The position numbers were made by a program, and so were the translations under genes. A DNA stretch of 64,000 nt from Streptomyces sp. Tue 6430 (GTDB lineage: Bacteria > Actinomycetota > Actinomycetes > Streptomycetales > Streptomycetaceae), in assembly GCA_021568835.1 (NCBI GenBank), contig JAKGSH010000010.1:4960001-5024000 (forward strand). The letters are read 5' to 3'. The notes beneath the pieces are model-generated. The model was not told where the DNA came from, ran no database searches, and was given only the letters and a program-made list of their open reading frames with translations. Positions 45,505 through 54,775 of this stretch are shown piece by piece; the stretch's first letter is position 1, and each line of letters starts with the position of its first letter.

Positions 45505-48408
45505 ATGACAGAGACGGCGAGCGGTCCGGCACGGGGTTCCCGAGCCAAGGGCGCCAAGGCGACCAAGGGCCTGCGTATCGAGCGCATCCACACGACCCCC
45601 GGCGTGCACCCGTATGACGAGGTGGCCTGGGAGCGCCGTGACGTCGTCATGACCAACTGGCGCGACGGCTCGGTCAACTTCGAGCAGCGTGGCGTCGAGT
45701 TCCCCGACTTCTGGTCGGTGAACGCGGTCAACATCGTCACCAGCAAGTACTTCCGGGGCGCCGTCGGCACCCCGCAGCGCGAGGTCAGCCTCAAGCAGCT
45801 GATCGACCGCATCGTGAAGACCTACCGGAAGGCCGGCGAGGACCACAAGTACTTCGCGTCGCCCGCCGACGCCGAGATCTTCGAGCACGAGCTGGCGTAC
45901 GCCCTCCTGCACCAGATCTTCAGCTTCAACAGCCCCGTCTGGTTCAACGTCGGCACGCCGCAGCCCCAGCAGGTCTCCGCCTGCTTCATCCTGTCCGTCG
46001 ACGACTCCATGGAGTCGATCCTCGACTGGTACAAGGAAGAGGGCATGATCTTCAAGGGCGGCTCCGGCGCCGGCCTGAACCTTTCCCGCATCCGCTCCTC
46101 CAAGGAGCTGCTCTCCTCCGGCGGCAACGCCTCCGGCCCGGTCTCCTTCATGCGCGGCGCCGACGCCTCCGCCGGCACCATCAAGTCCGGTGGCGCCACC
46201 CGCCGCGCCGCCAAGATGGTCGTGCTCGACGTCGATCACCCCGACATCGAGGACTTCATCCAGACGAAGGTCAGCGAGGAGGAGAAGATCCGCGTCCTGC
46301 GCGACGCGGGCTTCGACATGGACCTGGGCGGCGACGACATCACGTCCGTCCAGTACCAGAACGCCAACAACTCCGTCCGCGTCAACGACGAGTTCATGAA
46401 GGCCGTCGAGCAGGGCGGCAAGTTCGGCCTGCGTGCGCGGATGACCGGCGACGTGATCGAGGAGGTCGACGCCAAGTCGCTCTTCCGCAAGATCGCCGAG
46501 GCCGCCTGGGCCTGCGCCGACCCGGGCATTCAGTACGACGACACCATCAACACCTGGCACACCTGCCCCGAGTCCGGCCGGATCACCGCGTCGAACCCGT
46601 GCAGCGAGTACATGCACCTGGACAACACGTCCTGCAACCTCGCCTCGCTGAACCTGATGAAGTTCCTGAAGGACGACGGCCAGGGCCACCAGTCCTTCGA
46701 GGCCGACCGCTTCCAGAAGGTCGTCGAGCTGGTCATCACCGCGATGGACATCTCCATCTGCTTCGCGGACTTCCCGACCCAGAAGATCGGCGAGAACACG
46801 CGCGCGTTCCGCCAGCTCGGCATCGGCTACGCCAACCTCGGCGCCCTGCTGATGGCGACCGGCCACGCGTACGACTCGGACGGCGGCCGCTCGCTGGCCG
46901 GCGCCATCACCTCCCTGATGACGGGCACGGCCTACCGCCGCTCCTCCGAGCTGGCCGCGGTCGTCGGCCCCTACGACGGCTACGCCCGCAACGCCGACGC
47001 CCACAACCGCGTCATGAAGCAGCACTCCGACGCCAACCAGAAGGTTGTCGGCATCGACGACCTGGACAGCCCCGTCTGGGCCGCCGCCACCGAGGCCTGG
47101 CAGGACGTGCTGAACCTCGGCGAGAAGAACGGCTTCCGCAACTCCCAGGCGTCCGTGCTCGCCCCGACCGGCACCATCGGTCTGGCGATGTCCTGCGACA
47201 CCACCGGTGTCGAGCCCGACCTCGCCCTGGTCAAGTTCAAGAAGCTGGTCGGCGGCGGCTCGATGCAGATCGTCAACGGCACCGTGCCGCAGGCCCTGCG
47301 CCGCCTGGGCTACCAGGAGGAGCAGATCGAGGCGATCGTCGCCCACATCGCCGACCACGGCAATGTGATCGACGCCCCCGGCCTCAAGCACGAGCACTAC
47401 GAGGTGTTCGACTGCGCCATGGGCGAGCGCGCCATCTCCCCGATGGGCCACGTCCGCATGATGGCCGCGATCCAGCCGTGGATCTCCGGCGCCATCTCCA
47501 AGACGGTCAACATGCCGGAGACGGCGACCGTCGAGGAGGTCGAGGAGATCTACTTCGAGGCCTGGAAGCTCGGCGTCAAGGCGCTCGCGATCTACCGCGA
47601 CAACTGCAAGGTCGGCCAGCCCCTCTCCGCGAAGACGAAGGACACCAAGGAGCAGGAGAAGGCCGAGATCACCGAGAGGGCCGAGGGCGCCATCCGCACC
47701 GCGGTCGAGAAGGTGGTCGAGTACCGCCCGGTCCGCAAGCGTCTGCCCAAGGGCCGTCCCGGCATCACGACGTCGTTCACCGTCGGTGGCGCCGAGGGCT
47801 ACATGACCGCCAACTCCTACCCGGACGACGGTCTCGGCGAGGTCTTCCTGAAGATGTCCAAGCAGGGTTCGACGCTCGCCGGCATGATGGACGCCTTCTC
47901 CATCGCGGTCTCCGTCGGCCTCCAGTACGGCGTGCCGCTGGAGACGTACGTCGCGAAGTTCACCAACATGCGCTTCGAGCCGGCCGGTATGACGGACGAC
48001 CCCGACGTGCGGATGGCCCAGTCGATCGTCGACTACATCTTCCGCCGCCTGGCGCTCGACTTCCTGCCCTTCGAGACGCGCTCCGCGCTCGGCATCCACT
48101 CCGCCGAGGAGCGTCAGCGTCACCTGGAGACGGGTTCGTACGAGCCGTCCGACGAGGACGTCGACGTCGAGGGGCTGGCCCAGTCGGCCCCGCGTGCCCA
48201 GGACCTCAAGGCCGTGGCCACGCCGAAGGCCGAGGTGGAGGCCGCCAAGCCGGCCCCGCAGCAGGCCCACACCAGCGCCGAGCTGGTGGAGATGCAGCTG
48301 GGCATCCACGCCGACGCCCCGCTGTGCTTCTCCTGCGGCACGAAGATGCAGCGCGCCGGTTCCTGCTACATCTGCGAGGGCTGCGGCTCGACCAGCGGTT
48401 GCAGCTGA
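45505..48408 (+). CDS. nrdJ: Adenosylcobalamin-dependent (class II) ribonucleotide reductase NrdJ
   Basis: A 967-residue enzyme that reduces ribonucleotides to deoxyribonucleotides with a B12-derived thiyl radical, so it works with or without oxygen. The barrel contains NPCSEYMHLDNTSCNLASLN and SVLAPTGTIGLAMSCDTTG, two hallmark regions of class II enzymes, and CFILSVDDSMESI earlier. The C-terminal redox/zinc tail is CFSCGTKMQRAG then YICEGCGSTSGCS. GGGAGGCGGC precedes the ATG at 45505. An in-frame Cys-rich stretch upstream to 45388 is probably untranslated. A strong terminator follows the stop codon. Confidence 0.97.
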   Translation: MTETASGPARGSRAKGAKATKGLRIERIHTTPGVHPYDEVAWERRDVVMTNWRDGSVNFEQRGVEFPDFWSVNAVNIVTSKYFRGAVGTPQREVSLKQLIDRIVKTYRKAGEDHKYFASPADAEIFEHELAYALLHQIFSFNSPVWFNVGTPQPQQVSACFILSVDDSMESILDWYKEEGMIFKGGSGAGLNLSRIRSSKELLSSGGNASGPVSFMRGADASAGTIKSGGATRRAAKMVVLDVDHPDIEDFIQTKVSEEEKIRVLRDAGFDMDLGGDDITSVQYQNANNSVRVNDEFMKAVEQGGKFGLRARMTGDVIEEVDAKSLFRKIAEAAWACADPGIQYDDTINTWHTCPESGRITASNPCSEYMHLDNTSCNLASLNLMKFLKDDGQGHQSFEADRFQKVVELVITAMDISICFADFPTQKIGENTRAFRQLGIGYANLGALLMATGHAYDSDGGRSLAGAITSLMTGTAYRRSSELAAVVGPYDGYARNADAHNRVMKQHSDANQKVVGIDDLDSPVWAAATEAWQDVLNLGEKNGFRNSQASVLAPTGTIGLAMSCDTTGVEPDLALVKFKKLVGGGSMQIVNGTVPQALRRLGYQEEQIEAIVAHIADHGNVIDAPGLKHEHYEVFDCAMGERAISPMGHVRMMAAIQPWISGAISKTVNMPETATVEEVEEIYFEAWKLGVKALAIYRDNCKVGQPLSAKTKDTKEQEKAEITERAEGAIRTAVEKVVEYRPVRKRLPKGRPGITTSFTVGGAEGYMTANSYPDDGLGEVFLKMSKQGSTLAGMMDAFSIAVSVGLQYGVPLETYVAKFTNMRFEPAGMTDDPDVRMAQSIVDYIFRRLALDFLPFETRSALGIHSAEERQRHLETGSYEPSDEDVDVEGLAQSAPRAQDLKAVATPKAEVEAAKPAPQQAHTSAELVEMQLGIHADAPLCFSCGTKMQRAGSCYICEGCGSTSGCS

Positions 48409-48456
48409 CCCCGGGCAACCCCGGACGGTAGGGCCCGTCAGGGGTGAATGACCTGG

Positions 48457-48495
48457 CGGGAGCGGTGGAGCCGGTTTCCGGTTCCACCGCTCCCG
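48457..48495. terminator. Bidirectional terminator between nrdJ and terD-like gene
   Basis: An 18-bp stem (CGGGAGCGGTGGAGCCGG pairing with 48478-48495, one G-U wobble) closes a TTT loop. It lies between the convergent stop codons. Confidence 0.85.
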
Positions 48496-48499
48496 GCGT

Positions 48500-49033
48500 T
48501 CAGGAGCGGCGCAGCCGGCCCATGATCCTGGTGAAGGCCGCCGGGTCGTCCTCGTAGCCCTGCACGCCGTCCTGAAGGGACCAGCCGTCGGCCGGGTCGC
48601 GCACGAACTCCGCGACCGTGGCCGCCGTCGCGCCGAGCACGGTGCCGAAGTCGTCCTCGGCCAGCACGGTGTAGCCCTCGCGTATCCGGAAGGCCGGGTT
48701 GCGCACGCTGACGAAGGTCCGTTCCGCGGGACGCTGCTGGATGACGACGCCGACCAGCACGCGCCCGTACCGGGCGTCCAGCCGGTCGAGTTCGAGCGTC
48801 ATGACCTCGTCCCAGCCGAAGCCCTTGCCGTCCGTGCTGTCGCGGTGGAGCGTGATGGTGCCGTCGGGGGAGCGGCTGTCGAAGTGCACCACGTAGGCGG
48901 GCTCGCCCCGCGGGTCGTCCGCGAGGTAGGTGCCGGCCACTATGTCCAGGTCGGTGGGCGGCTCACCCGCCGGACTCGGGTCCCACCTCAGCGCCATCTC
49001 GACCTTGCGGATCCCCTTGTTGAGGCCGTTCAC
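48500..49033 (-). CDS. TerD-family protein
   Basis: A 177-residue protein of the TerD/CABP family, calcium-binding beta-sandwich proteins linked to stress and tellurite resistance. It starts GLNKGIRKVEMALRWDPSP and contains the acidic loops DLDIVAGTYLADDPRG and the FGWDEVMTLELDRL segment typical of the family. The GTG at 49033 has the strong box GGGGAGGGGAAG. It stands alone, without other ter genes, as do several of the many TerD paralogues in Streptomyces. Confidence 0.85.
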   Translation of the reverse strand: MNGLNKGIRKVEMALRWDPSPAGEPPTDLDIVAGTYLADDPRGEPAYVVHFDSRSPDGTITLHRDSTDGKGFGWDEVMTLELDRLDARYGRVLVGVVIQQRPAERTFVSVRNPAFRIREGYTVLAEDDFGTVLGATAATVAEFVRDPADGWSLQDGVQGYEDDPAAFTRIMGRLRRS

Positions 49034-49187
49034 CGGTCTTCCCCTCCCCGTCCCCGTCTGCTGTCGCGGTCTGCTGTCGCGCTGAACTGGCCGTTCGTCA
49101 GGGCCGGTTGTCCATCCTGCCACGCGCGTGTGGCGGCCCGCACGAGTCCGGGTGCCGAAGGGCGACCTACGTCACGCCCGTCGGCCG

Positions 49188-49193
49188 TACCAT
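49188..49193 (+). promoter_or_regulatory. -10 element TACCAT, leaderless start
   Basis: TACCAT ends six bases before the GTG at 49200, consistent with a leaderless mRNA. No ribosome binding site is present. Confidence 0.45.
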
Positions 49194-49199
49194 GGCGCG

Positions 49200-49805
49200 G
49201 TGCTGGTCAAGTGGATTCGCTGCACCGTGGTGGACCGTCGCGGGTTCGAGCGGGGGCAGCGGAAGTGGGCGGGGCTCCCGGGGGAGCCGGGATTTCGGGG
49301 ACAGGGCGGGGGCTGGAGCAGGACACGGCCCTCGGTCGCGCACGTCTTCGCCTTCTGGGAGAGCCGCGCCTTCTACGACTCCTTCATGGCGCGCTCCCAC
49401 GACCGGCTCGCGACCGCCCAGGCGGGCACCTTCAAGGACGCCCAGGTCCGTCTGTTCGACTACCGCTTCGACGTGAAGACGGGCTTCGAACCCCGCTTCA
49501 CCGACTGCGACCTCGTACGGGTGGCCCTGTGCCGGGTCCACGAGGAACGCGCCGAGCACTTCACCCTGATGCAGGAGAAGGTGTGGAACCCGGCCATGGC
49601 CGGGTCACCCGGCATGGTCCGCGGCCTGTTCGCGGAGGCGCCGGGACACGAGTTCCTGGTCCTGTCGATGTGGCGCTCGCAGGCCGAGCACGGCAAGTAC
49701 CGCACCGAGCGGGTGGAACGGCTCGCCCTGCGCGCCCAGACGGAGGCGGACGTCTCGGCCATGACCGGCGACATCGTGGAGCTGGAGCCCACCTGGACGG
49801 TGTGA
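49200..49805 (+). CDS. DUF4937 domain protein (YdbC-like)
   Basis: A 201-residue protein. It starts VLVKWIRCTVVDRRGFERGQ and shows two similar halves with antibiotic-monooxygenase-like strands (HVFAFWESRAFYDSFMAR and EFLVLSMWRSQAEHGKYR), matching the DUF4937 description as I recall it. The fold is probably a dimeric alpha-beta barrel, but the reaction is unknown. The GTG at 49200 is favoured by the leaderless promoter; the in-frame start at 49128 lacks support. Confidence 0.75.
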   Translation: MLVKWIRCTVVDRRGFERGQRKWAGLPGEPGFRGQGGGWSRTRPSVAHVFAFWESRAFYDSFMARSHDRLATAQAGTFKDAQVRLFDYRFDVKTGFEPRFTDCDLVRVALCRVHEERAEHFTLMQEKVWNPAMAGSPGMVRGLFAEAPGHEFLVLSMWRSQAEHGKYRTERVERLALRAQTEADVSAMTGDIVELEPTWTV

Positions 49806-49911
49806 GAGCCGCGGCCCCGCACCGCGCGCCGACGCGCCCTCTGGGCGCGGGATCCGTGTGACCTACGCCGTATGCAGGCCTCACGAGTGCTCGATCGGCC
49901 GCCACTCGATC

Positions 49912-49917
49912 TAGTGT
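49912..49917 (+). promoter_or_regulatory. -10 element TAGTGT, leaderless start
   Basis: TAGTGT ends six bases before the ATG at 49924, consistent with a leaderless mRNA for the phosphatase/glycohydrolase operon. Confidence 0.5.
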
Positions 49918-49923
49918 TTTCGC

Positions 49924-50604
49924 ATGGCAAGACCACGGCGCATCGTCCTTGTCCGGCACGGGGAGTCAACGGGCAATGTTGATGACACCGTCTACGAGCG
50001 TGAACCCGACCACGCGCTGGCCCTGACCGAGCGGGGCCGGCACCAGGCGGAGGAGACGGGCAGGAGACTGCGGGAGGTGTTCGGCGACGAGCAGGTCAGC
50101 GTGTACGTCTCGCCCTACCGGCGCACCCACGAGACCCTCCGCGCCTTCCACCTGGACCCCGACCGCATACGCGTGCGGGAGGAACCCCGGCTGCGCGAGC
50201 AGGACTGGGGGAACTGGCAGGACCGCGACGACGTCCGCCTCCAGAAGGCCTACCGCGACGCCTACGGGCACTTCTTCTACCGCTTCGCCCAGGGCGAGAG
50301 CGGGGCGGACGTCTACGACCGGGTCGGCGGCTTCCTGGAGAGCCTGTTCCGCAGTTTCGAGGCCCCCGACCACCCGCCGAACGTGCTGATCGTGACGCAC
50401 GGCCTGGCCATGCGGCTGTTCTGCATGCGCTGGTTCCACTGGACGGTCGCCGAATTCGAGTCCCTGTCGAATCCAGGGAACGCCGAGATGCGGATGCTCG
50501 TTCTCGGGGACGACGGCAAGTACGCCCTCGACCGGCCGTTCGATCGGTGGCGAGTTCCGGAGCCGTACGGGATCACTGGAGAGTGGCAGAGCGATGACCG
50601 TTGA
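49924..50604 (+). CDS. Histidine phosphatase superfamily protein
   Basis: A 226-residue phosphoglycerate-mutase-like enzyme. The phospho-His motif is VLVRHGESTGN near residue 10, the second Arg is in YVSPYRRTHETL, Glu in RLREQDWGNW and the second His in LIVTHGLAMRLF. It dephosphorylates an unknown small molecule. Its 3' end overlaps the ADP-ribosylglycohydrolase gene by 11 bases, so the two are translated together. Confidence 0.9.
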   Translation: MARPRRIVLVRHGESTGNVDDTVYEREPDHALALTERGRHQAEETGRRLREVFGDEQVSVYVSPYRRTHETLRAFHLDPDRIRVREEPRLREQDWGNWQDRDDVRLQKAYRDAYGHFFYRFAQGESGADVYDRVGGFLESLFRSFEAPDHPPNVLIVTHGLAMRLFCMRWFHWTVAEFESLSNPGNAEMRMLVLGDDGKYALDRPFDRWRVPEPYGITGEWQSDDR

Positions 50605-51498
50605 CTCCTCCCCCGAGGGGCGCCTGGGGCGCGCCCTGGCAGCGCTGCGCGGACTCGCGGTGGGGGACGCGCTGGGCTCGCAGTTCTTCGTGCCGGCGAA
50701 CTACCCGCTGCTGAAGCACCGCGAACTGCCGCCGGGACCCTGGCAGTGGACGGACGACACCGAGATGGCCTGCTCCGTCGTCGCCGTCCTGGCCGCCCAC
50801 CAGCGCATCGACCAGGACGCCCTGGCCCACTCCTTCGCCGCGCACCACGACTTCGACCGTGGTTACGGTCCCGCCGTCAACCGGCTGCTGAGACTGGTCC
50901 GGGAAGGCGGCGACTGGCGCGAACTCGCAGCGGCCCTGTTCAACGGCCAGGGCTCCTGGGGCAACGGCGCCGCCATGCGGATCGCCCCTCTGGGCGCCTG
51001 GTACGCCGGCGATCCCGAGCAGGCCACCCACCAGGCGGAGATCTCCGCCTACCCCACGCACCAGCACCGGGAGGCCGTGGTGGGCGCCATGGCCGTCGCC
51101 GCGGCCGCCGCGCTGGCCGGTGCGCCGGGAGGTCCGCCCGGCGCCGACGCCCTCCTGGAGGGCGTCATCGGCCTCATCCCCAGAAGCGCTGTGACGGCGG
51201 GGCTGCGCCGCGCCCGGGACATGCTCGACTACGACGACGCCGGCACCGTCGCGGCGGTGCTGGGCTGCGGACGGCGTACGACGGCCCATGACACCGTGCC
51301 GTTCGCGCTCTGGTCCGCAGCCCGCTCCCTCGGCGACTACGAGAAGGCCTTCTGGACCACCGCCCAGGTCGGCGGGGACGTGGACACCACCTGCGCCATC
51401 GTCGGCGGCGTCCTCGCCTCCGGAAAGGCCGGGAGGCCCCCGCCCCCTGGGCGGAGCAGGTGGAGGCACTGCCGGCCTGGGTCCCCTCCGCGTCCTGA
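50594..51498 (+). CDS. ADP-ribosylglycohydrolase family protein (one frameshift)
   Basis: About 301 residues of the DraG/ARH fold, whose members remove ADP-ribose from proteins or small molecules using two magnesium ions. The metal-binding motifs WTDDTEMACSV near residue 50 and GGDVDTTCAIVGGVLASGK near the end are intact. The last 20 residues (APAPWAEQVEALPAWVPSAS) are out of frame; one G restored at 51431-51433 gives a stop at 51498. The ATG overlaps the phosphatase stop region and is preceded by GGAGAG. The pairing with a phosphatase suggests a joint role in processing a phosphorylated ADP-ribose compound (inference). Confidence 0.87.
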
Positions 51499-51825
51499 GC
51501 GCCGCCCCGTACCGCCGGGCGGTTTCCGCCCCGTCCGCCGCCACGCCGGGTGAACTCTGCGTGTTCGCTGGGAACTCTGCGTGATCGGTCGTCCGTTCTC
51601 CGGACAGCCGCCCCGCGATCGGTGGGGCCGGGAGCGAGGCGACGGCCGAGCGGCTGGACGGAGGCGGGGTGAGCATGGGGTTCGCGGTAGGGGTGGTCGT
51701 GATGGTGTCCGCCGTTGCCTGCGGGTGTTCGGCGGGCGGGACCACGTCGGGCGGGAACGCAGTGGGTGGGCGGGGGGAGGCGCAGGGCGAGCGGCCGCGG
51801 ACGCGCGCCCACGAGGTGCGTCGGT
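51499..51825. other. Gene-poor stretch before MFS/TetR fossils
   Basis: No recognisable gene. A short open frame at 51669 begins with a lipoprotein-like segment (AVGVVVMVSAVACGCSAGG) but runs through the MFS fossil on the other strand and is not trusted. Confidence 0.45.
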
Positions 51826-51960
51826 GCCCGCGGACACCGCGGCGAAGACCCCGAAGGCCCGGTTCCGTTCCGGGCCCTCGGAGAAGGTGGTGGTCATGAG
51901 TGCCGGCGAGGTCGGCGAGGCGATGGCGCCTCCGACGCCCTGGAGGGCGCCATGTGCTCC
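51826..51960 (-). pseudogene. Fragment of MFS drug-efflux transporter
   Basis: On the minus strand about 45 codons read GALQGVGGAIASPTSPALMT, TFSEGPERNRAFGVFAAVSAG. This is the characteristic motif between helices 4 and 5 of DHA2-type MFS multidrug exporters. Nothing before or after it on this strand continues the protein. It is a relic of a deleted gene. Confidence 0.75.
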
Positions 51961-52263
51961 CGGCCGATTTTCGCGCTGCGCTCGATCATTCACGAGTGCG
52001 ATCCGAATCAGGCGGAGCGCTTCCACGCCCTGATCCTCGAAGGGGTCGTCGAGCCGGCCGTACAGCTTCTGCGCGAGGTCGTCAGGCGCGGGATCGAGAG
52101 AGGTGAGGTACGTTCCGACGCGATGAACGGCCCTGTGCTGAACGCCGTTCCGGCCATGATGATGTACCGCTCCAAGGTGTGCGGCAGCGAATGGAGCGAT
52201 CGGGAGATCGAGGAGATGGCCGACCAGTTCATGCTGCCGCCGCTGCGGCCGGACACGGGCTGA
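51952..52263 (+). pseudogene. C-terminal fragment of TetR-family regulator
   Basis: About 103 residues (ALRSIIHECDPNQAERFHAL, VVEPAVQLLREVVRRGIERG, VPAMMMYRSKVCGSEW) correspond to the C-terminal dimerisation and ligand domain of TetR/AcrR regulators. The N-terminal DNA-binding helices are absent. It abuts the MFS fragment on the opposite strand, the usual divergent arrangement of efflux pump and regulator, so a single deletion probably removed both neighbouring ends. Whether the stump is translated from the ATG at 51952 is unknown. Confidence 0.7.
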
Positions 52264-52356
52264 ACGAGCCGCCGGCGGGTCCTTGGGCGATCACGCGCGA
52301 GGTCATGCCGACCGGGGTGTCGCAAGGGGATCAGGGCGGCGTAGGCTAAGGCCGCC

Positions 52357-53057
52357 ATGCCGTACGAACCACCCACTCACACCGTCGAGCGCTCCCTGCG
52401 CGCCACGACCGGAGCCAAGATCGTCGCCGGTGTCGACGAAGTGGGCCGCGGTGCGTGGGCCGGTCCCGTCACCGTCTGCGCGGCGGTCACCGGACTGCGC
52501 CGGCCCCCGTCGGCCTCACCGACTCCAAGCTCCTCTCCGTCAAGCGTCGCAACGAACTTGCCGTGGAACTGGAGAAGTGGGTGACCTCGTACGCCCTCGG
52601 GCACGCCTCCCCGGAGGAGATCGACGACCTGGGGATGACCGCCGCTCTGCGGCTCGCCGCGGTGCGCGCCCTGGACGCCCTGCCGGTGCGCCCCGAGGCG
52701 GTGATCCTCGACGGCAAGCACGACTACCTCGGCGACCCCTGGAGGGTTCGCACGGTGATCAAAGGCGATCAGTCGTGCGTGGCCGTCGCGGCGGCCTCGG
52801 TGCTCGCCAAGGTGCAGCGCGACAAAATGATGGCCGAACTGGGTATCGACCATGCAGACTTCGGTTTTGCGGACAACGCCGGGTATCCGTCGCCCGTCCA
52901 CAAGGCCGCACTGGAGGAGCGGGGCCCCACCCCGTACCACCGGTTGTCGTGGGCGTATCTTGATGCGCTGCCCCAGTGGCGGCACCTCAAGAAGGCCCGC
53001 AGCTGGGCGAACGGAAGCGCGCCGGAGATCGAGGGCCAGCTCGGCTTCGACTTCTGA
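52357..53057 (+). CDS. rnhB: Ribonuclease HII (one frameshift)
   Basis: Removes ribonucleotides misincorporated into DNA. The catalytic acidic residues are in VAGVDEVGRGAWAGPV (Asp and Glu), LDGKHDYLG and the late HADFGF region. The first 50 codons and the rest are in different frames. One C restored in the run 52504-52508 gives RRPPVGLTDSKLLSVKRR and a 233-residue protein, the usual size. It may be leaderless (TAGGCT nine bases before the ATG). Confidence 0.92.
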
Positions 53058-53125
53058 CGATTCCGCTCGCACTGATGTGCCACCCGCTGGCGCGAACCGC
53101 ACCACCGTTTGATAGACATCAGCCC

Positions 53126-53770
53126 ATGCCTCTCATTCCCGAGGAGCCTCAGATTCACGAGAGTGCCCAGGGTCCCCGCGCCACTCCGGCCAGTGGCCGC
53201 ACCGCGCCGACCCCTCGACCCGTACCCGGTCCCCGTCCCGCGGCTCCGTCGCGTCCCGGTCGGCCTGGTCCTGTCCGGCCCACGCCGCCCGTGCAGCGCA
53301 CGCCGCGCGATGTGGCCCCCGTGCCCGGGCCTTCGGCCCCGGTCACCCCTGCCGCTTCCCCTTCCGCACCCGCTTCGGCGGCCCCCCAGATCCAGCTGAT
53401 CCCGGCCTCGGCCGCGGGCGCGCTGGACGCCGCCGAGGAGGCTGTCGACCTGCTGCTCGAGTCGGGCCGCTCCCCGGGTGAGGTGCTGGTGGTCACCACC
53501 GGCGAACAGCACCCGTGGGCCGCGCACGAACTGTCCTTCGGCGAAGCGTCCTACTGGGCGCAGCACGACTCGGGGGACGACGTCTTCTACGCCGATGCCT
53601 CCGCGTTGGACCGGGCGGCGGTGCGACCCGTGGTCGTCGTCGCGGTCAACGGAGGTACCGGTGCCGTCGCCACCACCGCCCTTCCGGCGGCCCACGCCCG
53701 GGCCGGTGCCCTGCTGATCGTCTGCGGTGACCCGCAGCAGATCAACTCGGTCCTCGGCGCGGGCATCTGA
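53126..53770 (+). CDS. Conserved hypothetical protein with Pro-rich N-terminus
   Basis: A 214-residue protein of unrecognised family. The first about 90 residues are Pro/Arg/Ala-rich and disordered (TPRPVPGPRPAAPSRPGRPG). The C-terminal 120 residues are an alpha-beta domain: SAAGALDAAEEAVDLLLESG, EVLVVTTGEQHPWAAHELSF, RPVVVVAVNGGTGAVATTAL and GALLIVCGDPQQINSVLGAG. The strands and the NGGTG loop suggest a small nucleotide- or ligand-binding fold, but nothing more can be said. It lies 68 bases after rnhB on the same strand. Confidence 0.75.
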   Translation: MPLIPEEPQIHESAQGPRATPASGRTAPTPRPVPGPRPAAPSRPGRPGPVRPTPPVQRTPRDVAPVPGPSAPVTPAASPSAPASAAPQIQLIPASAAGALDAAEEAVDLLLESGRSPGEVLVVTTGEQHPWAAHELSFGEASYWAQHDSGDDVFYADASALDRAAVRPVVVVAVNGGTGAVATTALPAAHARAGALLIVCGDPQQINSVLGAGI

Positions 53771-54160
53771 ACCCACTCCCGGTCGTCCGGGGAACACCCG
53801 GGGGTGGGGGGAGCCGCTCCGCGGCACCTCCACGACGGTCTTCGGACGCGCGGACCCGGAAGTCCGGGTGCGCCCCTCGGCGTGCGCGCGGCCGCCGGCT
53901 CGCGGGGTCCTGCCTCGCGCGGCGCGGACGAGTGGGGACGCGGCGTCGTTCGCGGACGGCATGACGCGTCGCGCGCGACACCGTGACGTGCCGACGCGTG
54001 ACGTGCGGCGCCGACACACGATGTGCCGTGCCGACACGTGACGCCGGCGTCCGGTGCCGTGCGGCACGACGCGGCATCGCGCGGTCGGTTCCTCGTGACC
54101 GCCGTCCGATGGAGGCGGATCGTTTCTGCTCTGCCGGCCCGGCAGGGGAGTCGGCGGCTT
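53771..54160. other. Spacer between convergent genes with near-repeats
   Basis: No gene is supported in these 390 bases. The only structure is a 16-bp near-repeat listed separately. Confidence 0.5.
53988..54043. repeat. 16-bp near-repeat with CGTGAC cores
   Basis: GTGCCGACGCGTGACG (53988-54003) recurs as GTGCCGACACGTGACG (54028-54043), exactly 40 bases apart with one mismatch. The ACGTGAC/GTGACGTG cores are also scattered between them. Confidence 0.7.
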
Positions 54161-54775
54161 TCAGCGCGCGGCCGCGCGGCGCAGCACCTCCGAGGCTGCG
54201 CCGCCGGTCCGCGGCAACGGCGGCGCCTCGGACAGCGCGAAGGGCTCGGGCGGCGAACCCGCGTGGGGACGACGGCCTCCGCGGCCCTCGCCGAGTACCT
54301 GCCAGCCGTCCCGGGTCAGCGTGATGTACGCCCCGCAGCGCAGCCCGTGCAAGGTGCAGGCGTCACGCAGACCCCACATCCAGGCACCGTCCTCCTCCGT
54401 CCAGCGCGCGTCGCCCTCGCGGCAGTAGAGCAGCACGGCGGTGCGCACCGGCGTGCGGCGCCGCAGGTCGTGCGGAATGACCCGGCGCAGCTGGGCGAGC
54501 AGTGCGTTGCGGAACATCCAGCCGTCGGCCTGCGCCTGGCGCCGCGTGAACGAGGCACTGGCCAGCAGCCGTTCGTCCGGATCGAGCACCGCCACGATCG
54601 CGGTGGCCGGCTTCGGCAGATGACGCGCGTGCAGGCCGCTGACGACCTCCCGCGGGTTGCGCAGCAGCGGAATGCCGGCCGAAGCCCACTCCGCGGGTTC
54701 GAGCAAGCGGTTGGCGGAAGCGGCGGACGTGGACGTCGACAGCGATGCCGACGACGGAGCGAATCCGAGGGTCAC
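54161..54775 (-). CDS. Conserved Streptomyces protein of unknown function
   Basis: A 204-residue soluble protein. After a Ser/Ala/Thr-rich start (TLGFAPSSASLSTSTSAA) come EPAEWASAGIPLLRNPREVV, KPATAIVAVLDPDERLLASA and a domain with CREGDARWTEEDGAWMWGLR. The GTG at 54775 has AAGGGAGG directly upstream; extending to 54916 would need a TTG without support. The C-terminus is Arg/Gly/Pro-rich. I do not recognise a family. Confidence 0.75.
   Translation of the reverse strand: MTLGFAPSSASLSTSTSAASANRLLEPAEWASAGIPLLRNPREVVSGLHARHLPKPATAIVAVLDPDERLLASASFTRRQAQADGWMFRNALLAQLRRVIPHDLRRRTPVRTAVLLYCREGDARWTEEDGAWMWGLRDACTLHGLRCGAYITLTRDGWQVLGEGRGGRRPHAGSPPEPFALSEAPPLPRTGGAASEVLRRAAAR

Noticed and set aside
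45157..48309. 1050-codon minus-strand open frame opposite nrdJ
   Set aside because: His/Val/Gly/Leu-rich antisense shadow of nrdJ, with no family motif.
51669..51899. 76-codon lipoprotein-like open frame
   Set aside because: Starts well (AVGVVVMVSAVACGC) but becomes Arg-rich and runs through the antisense of the MFS fossil; no conservation evidence.
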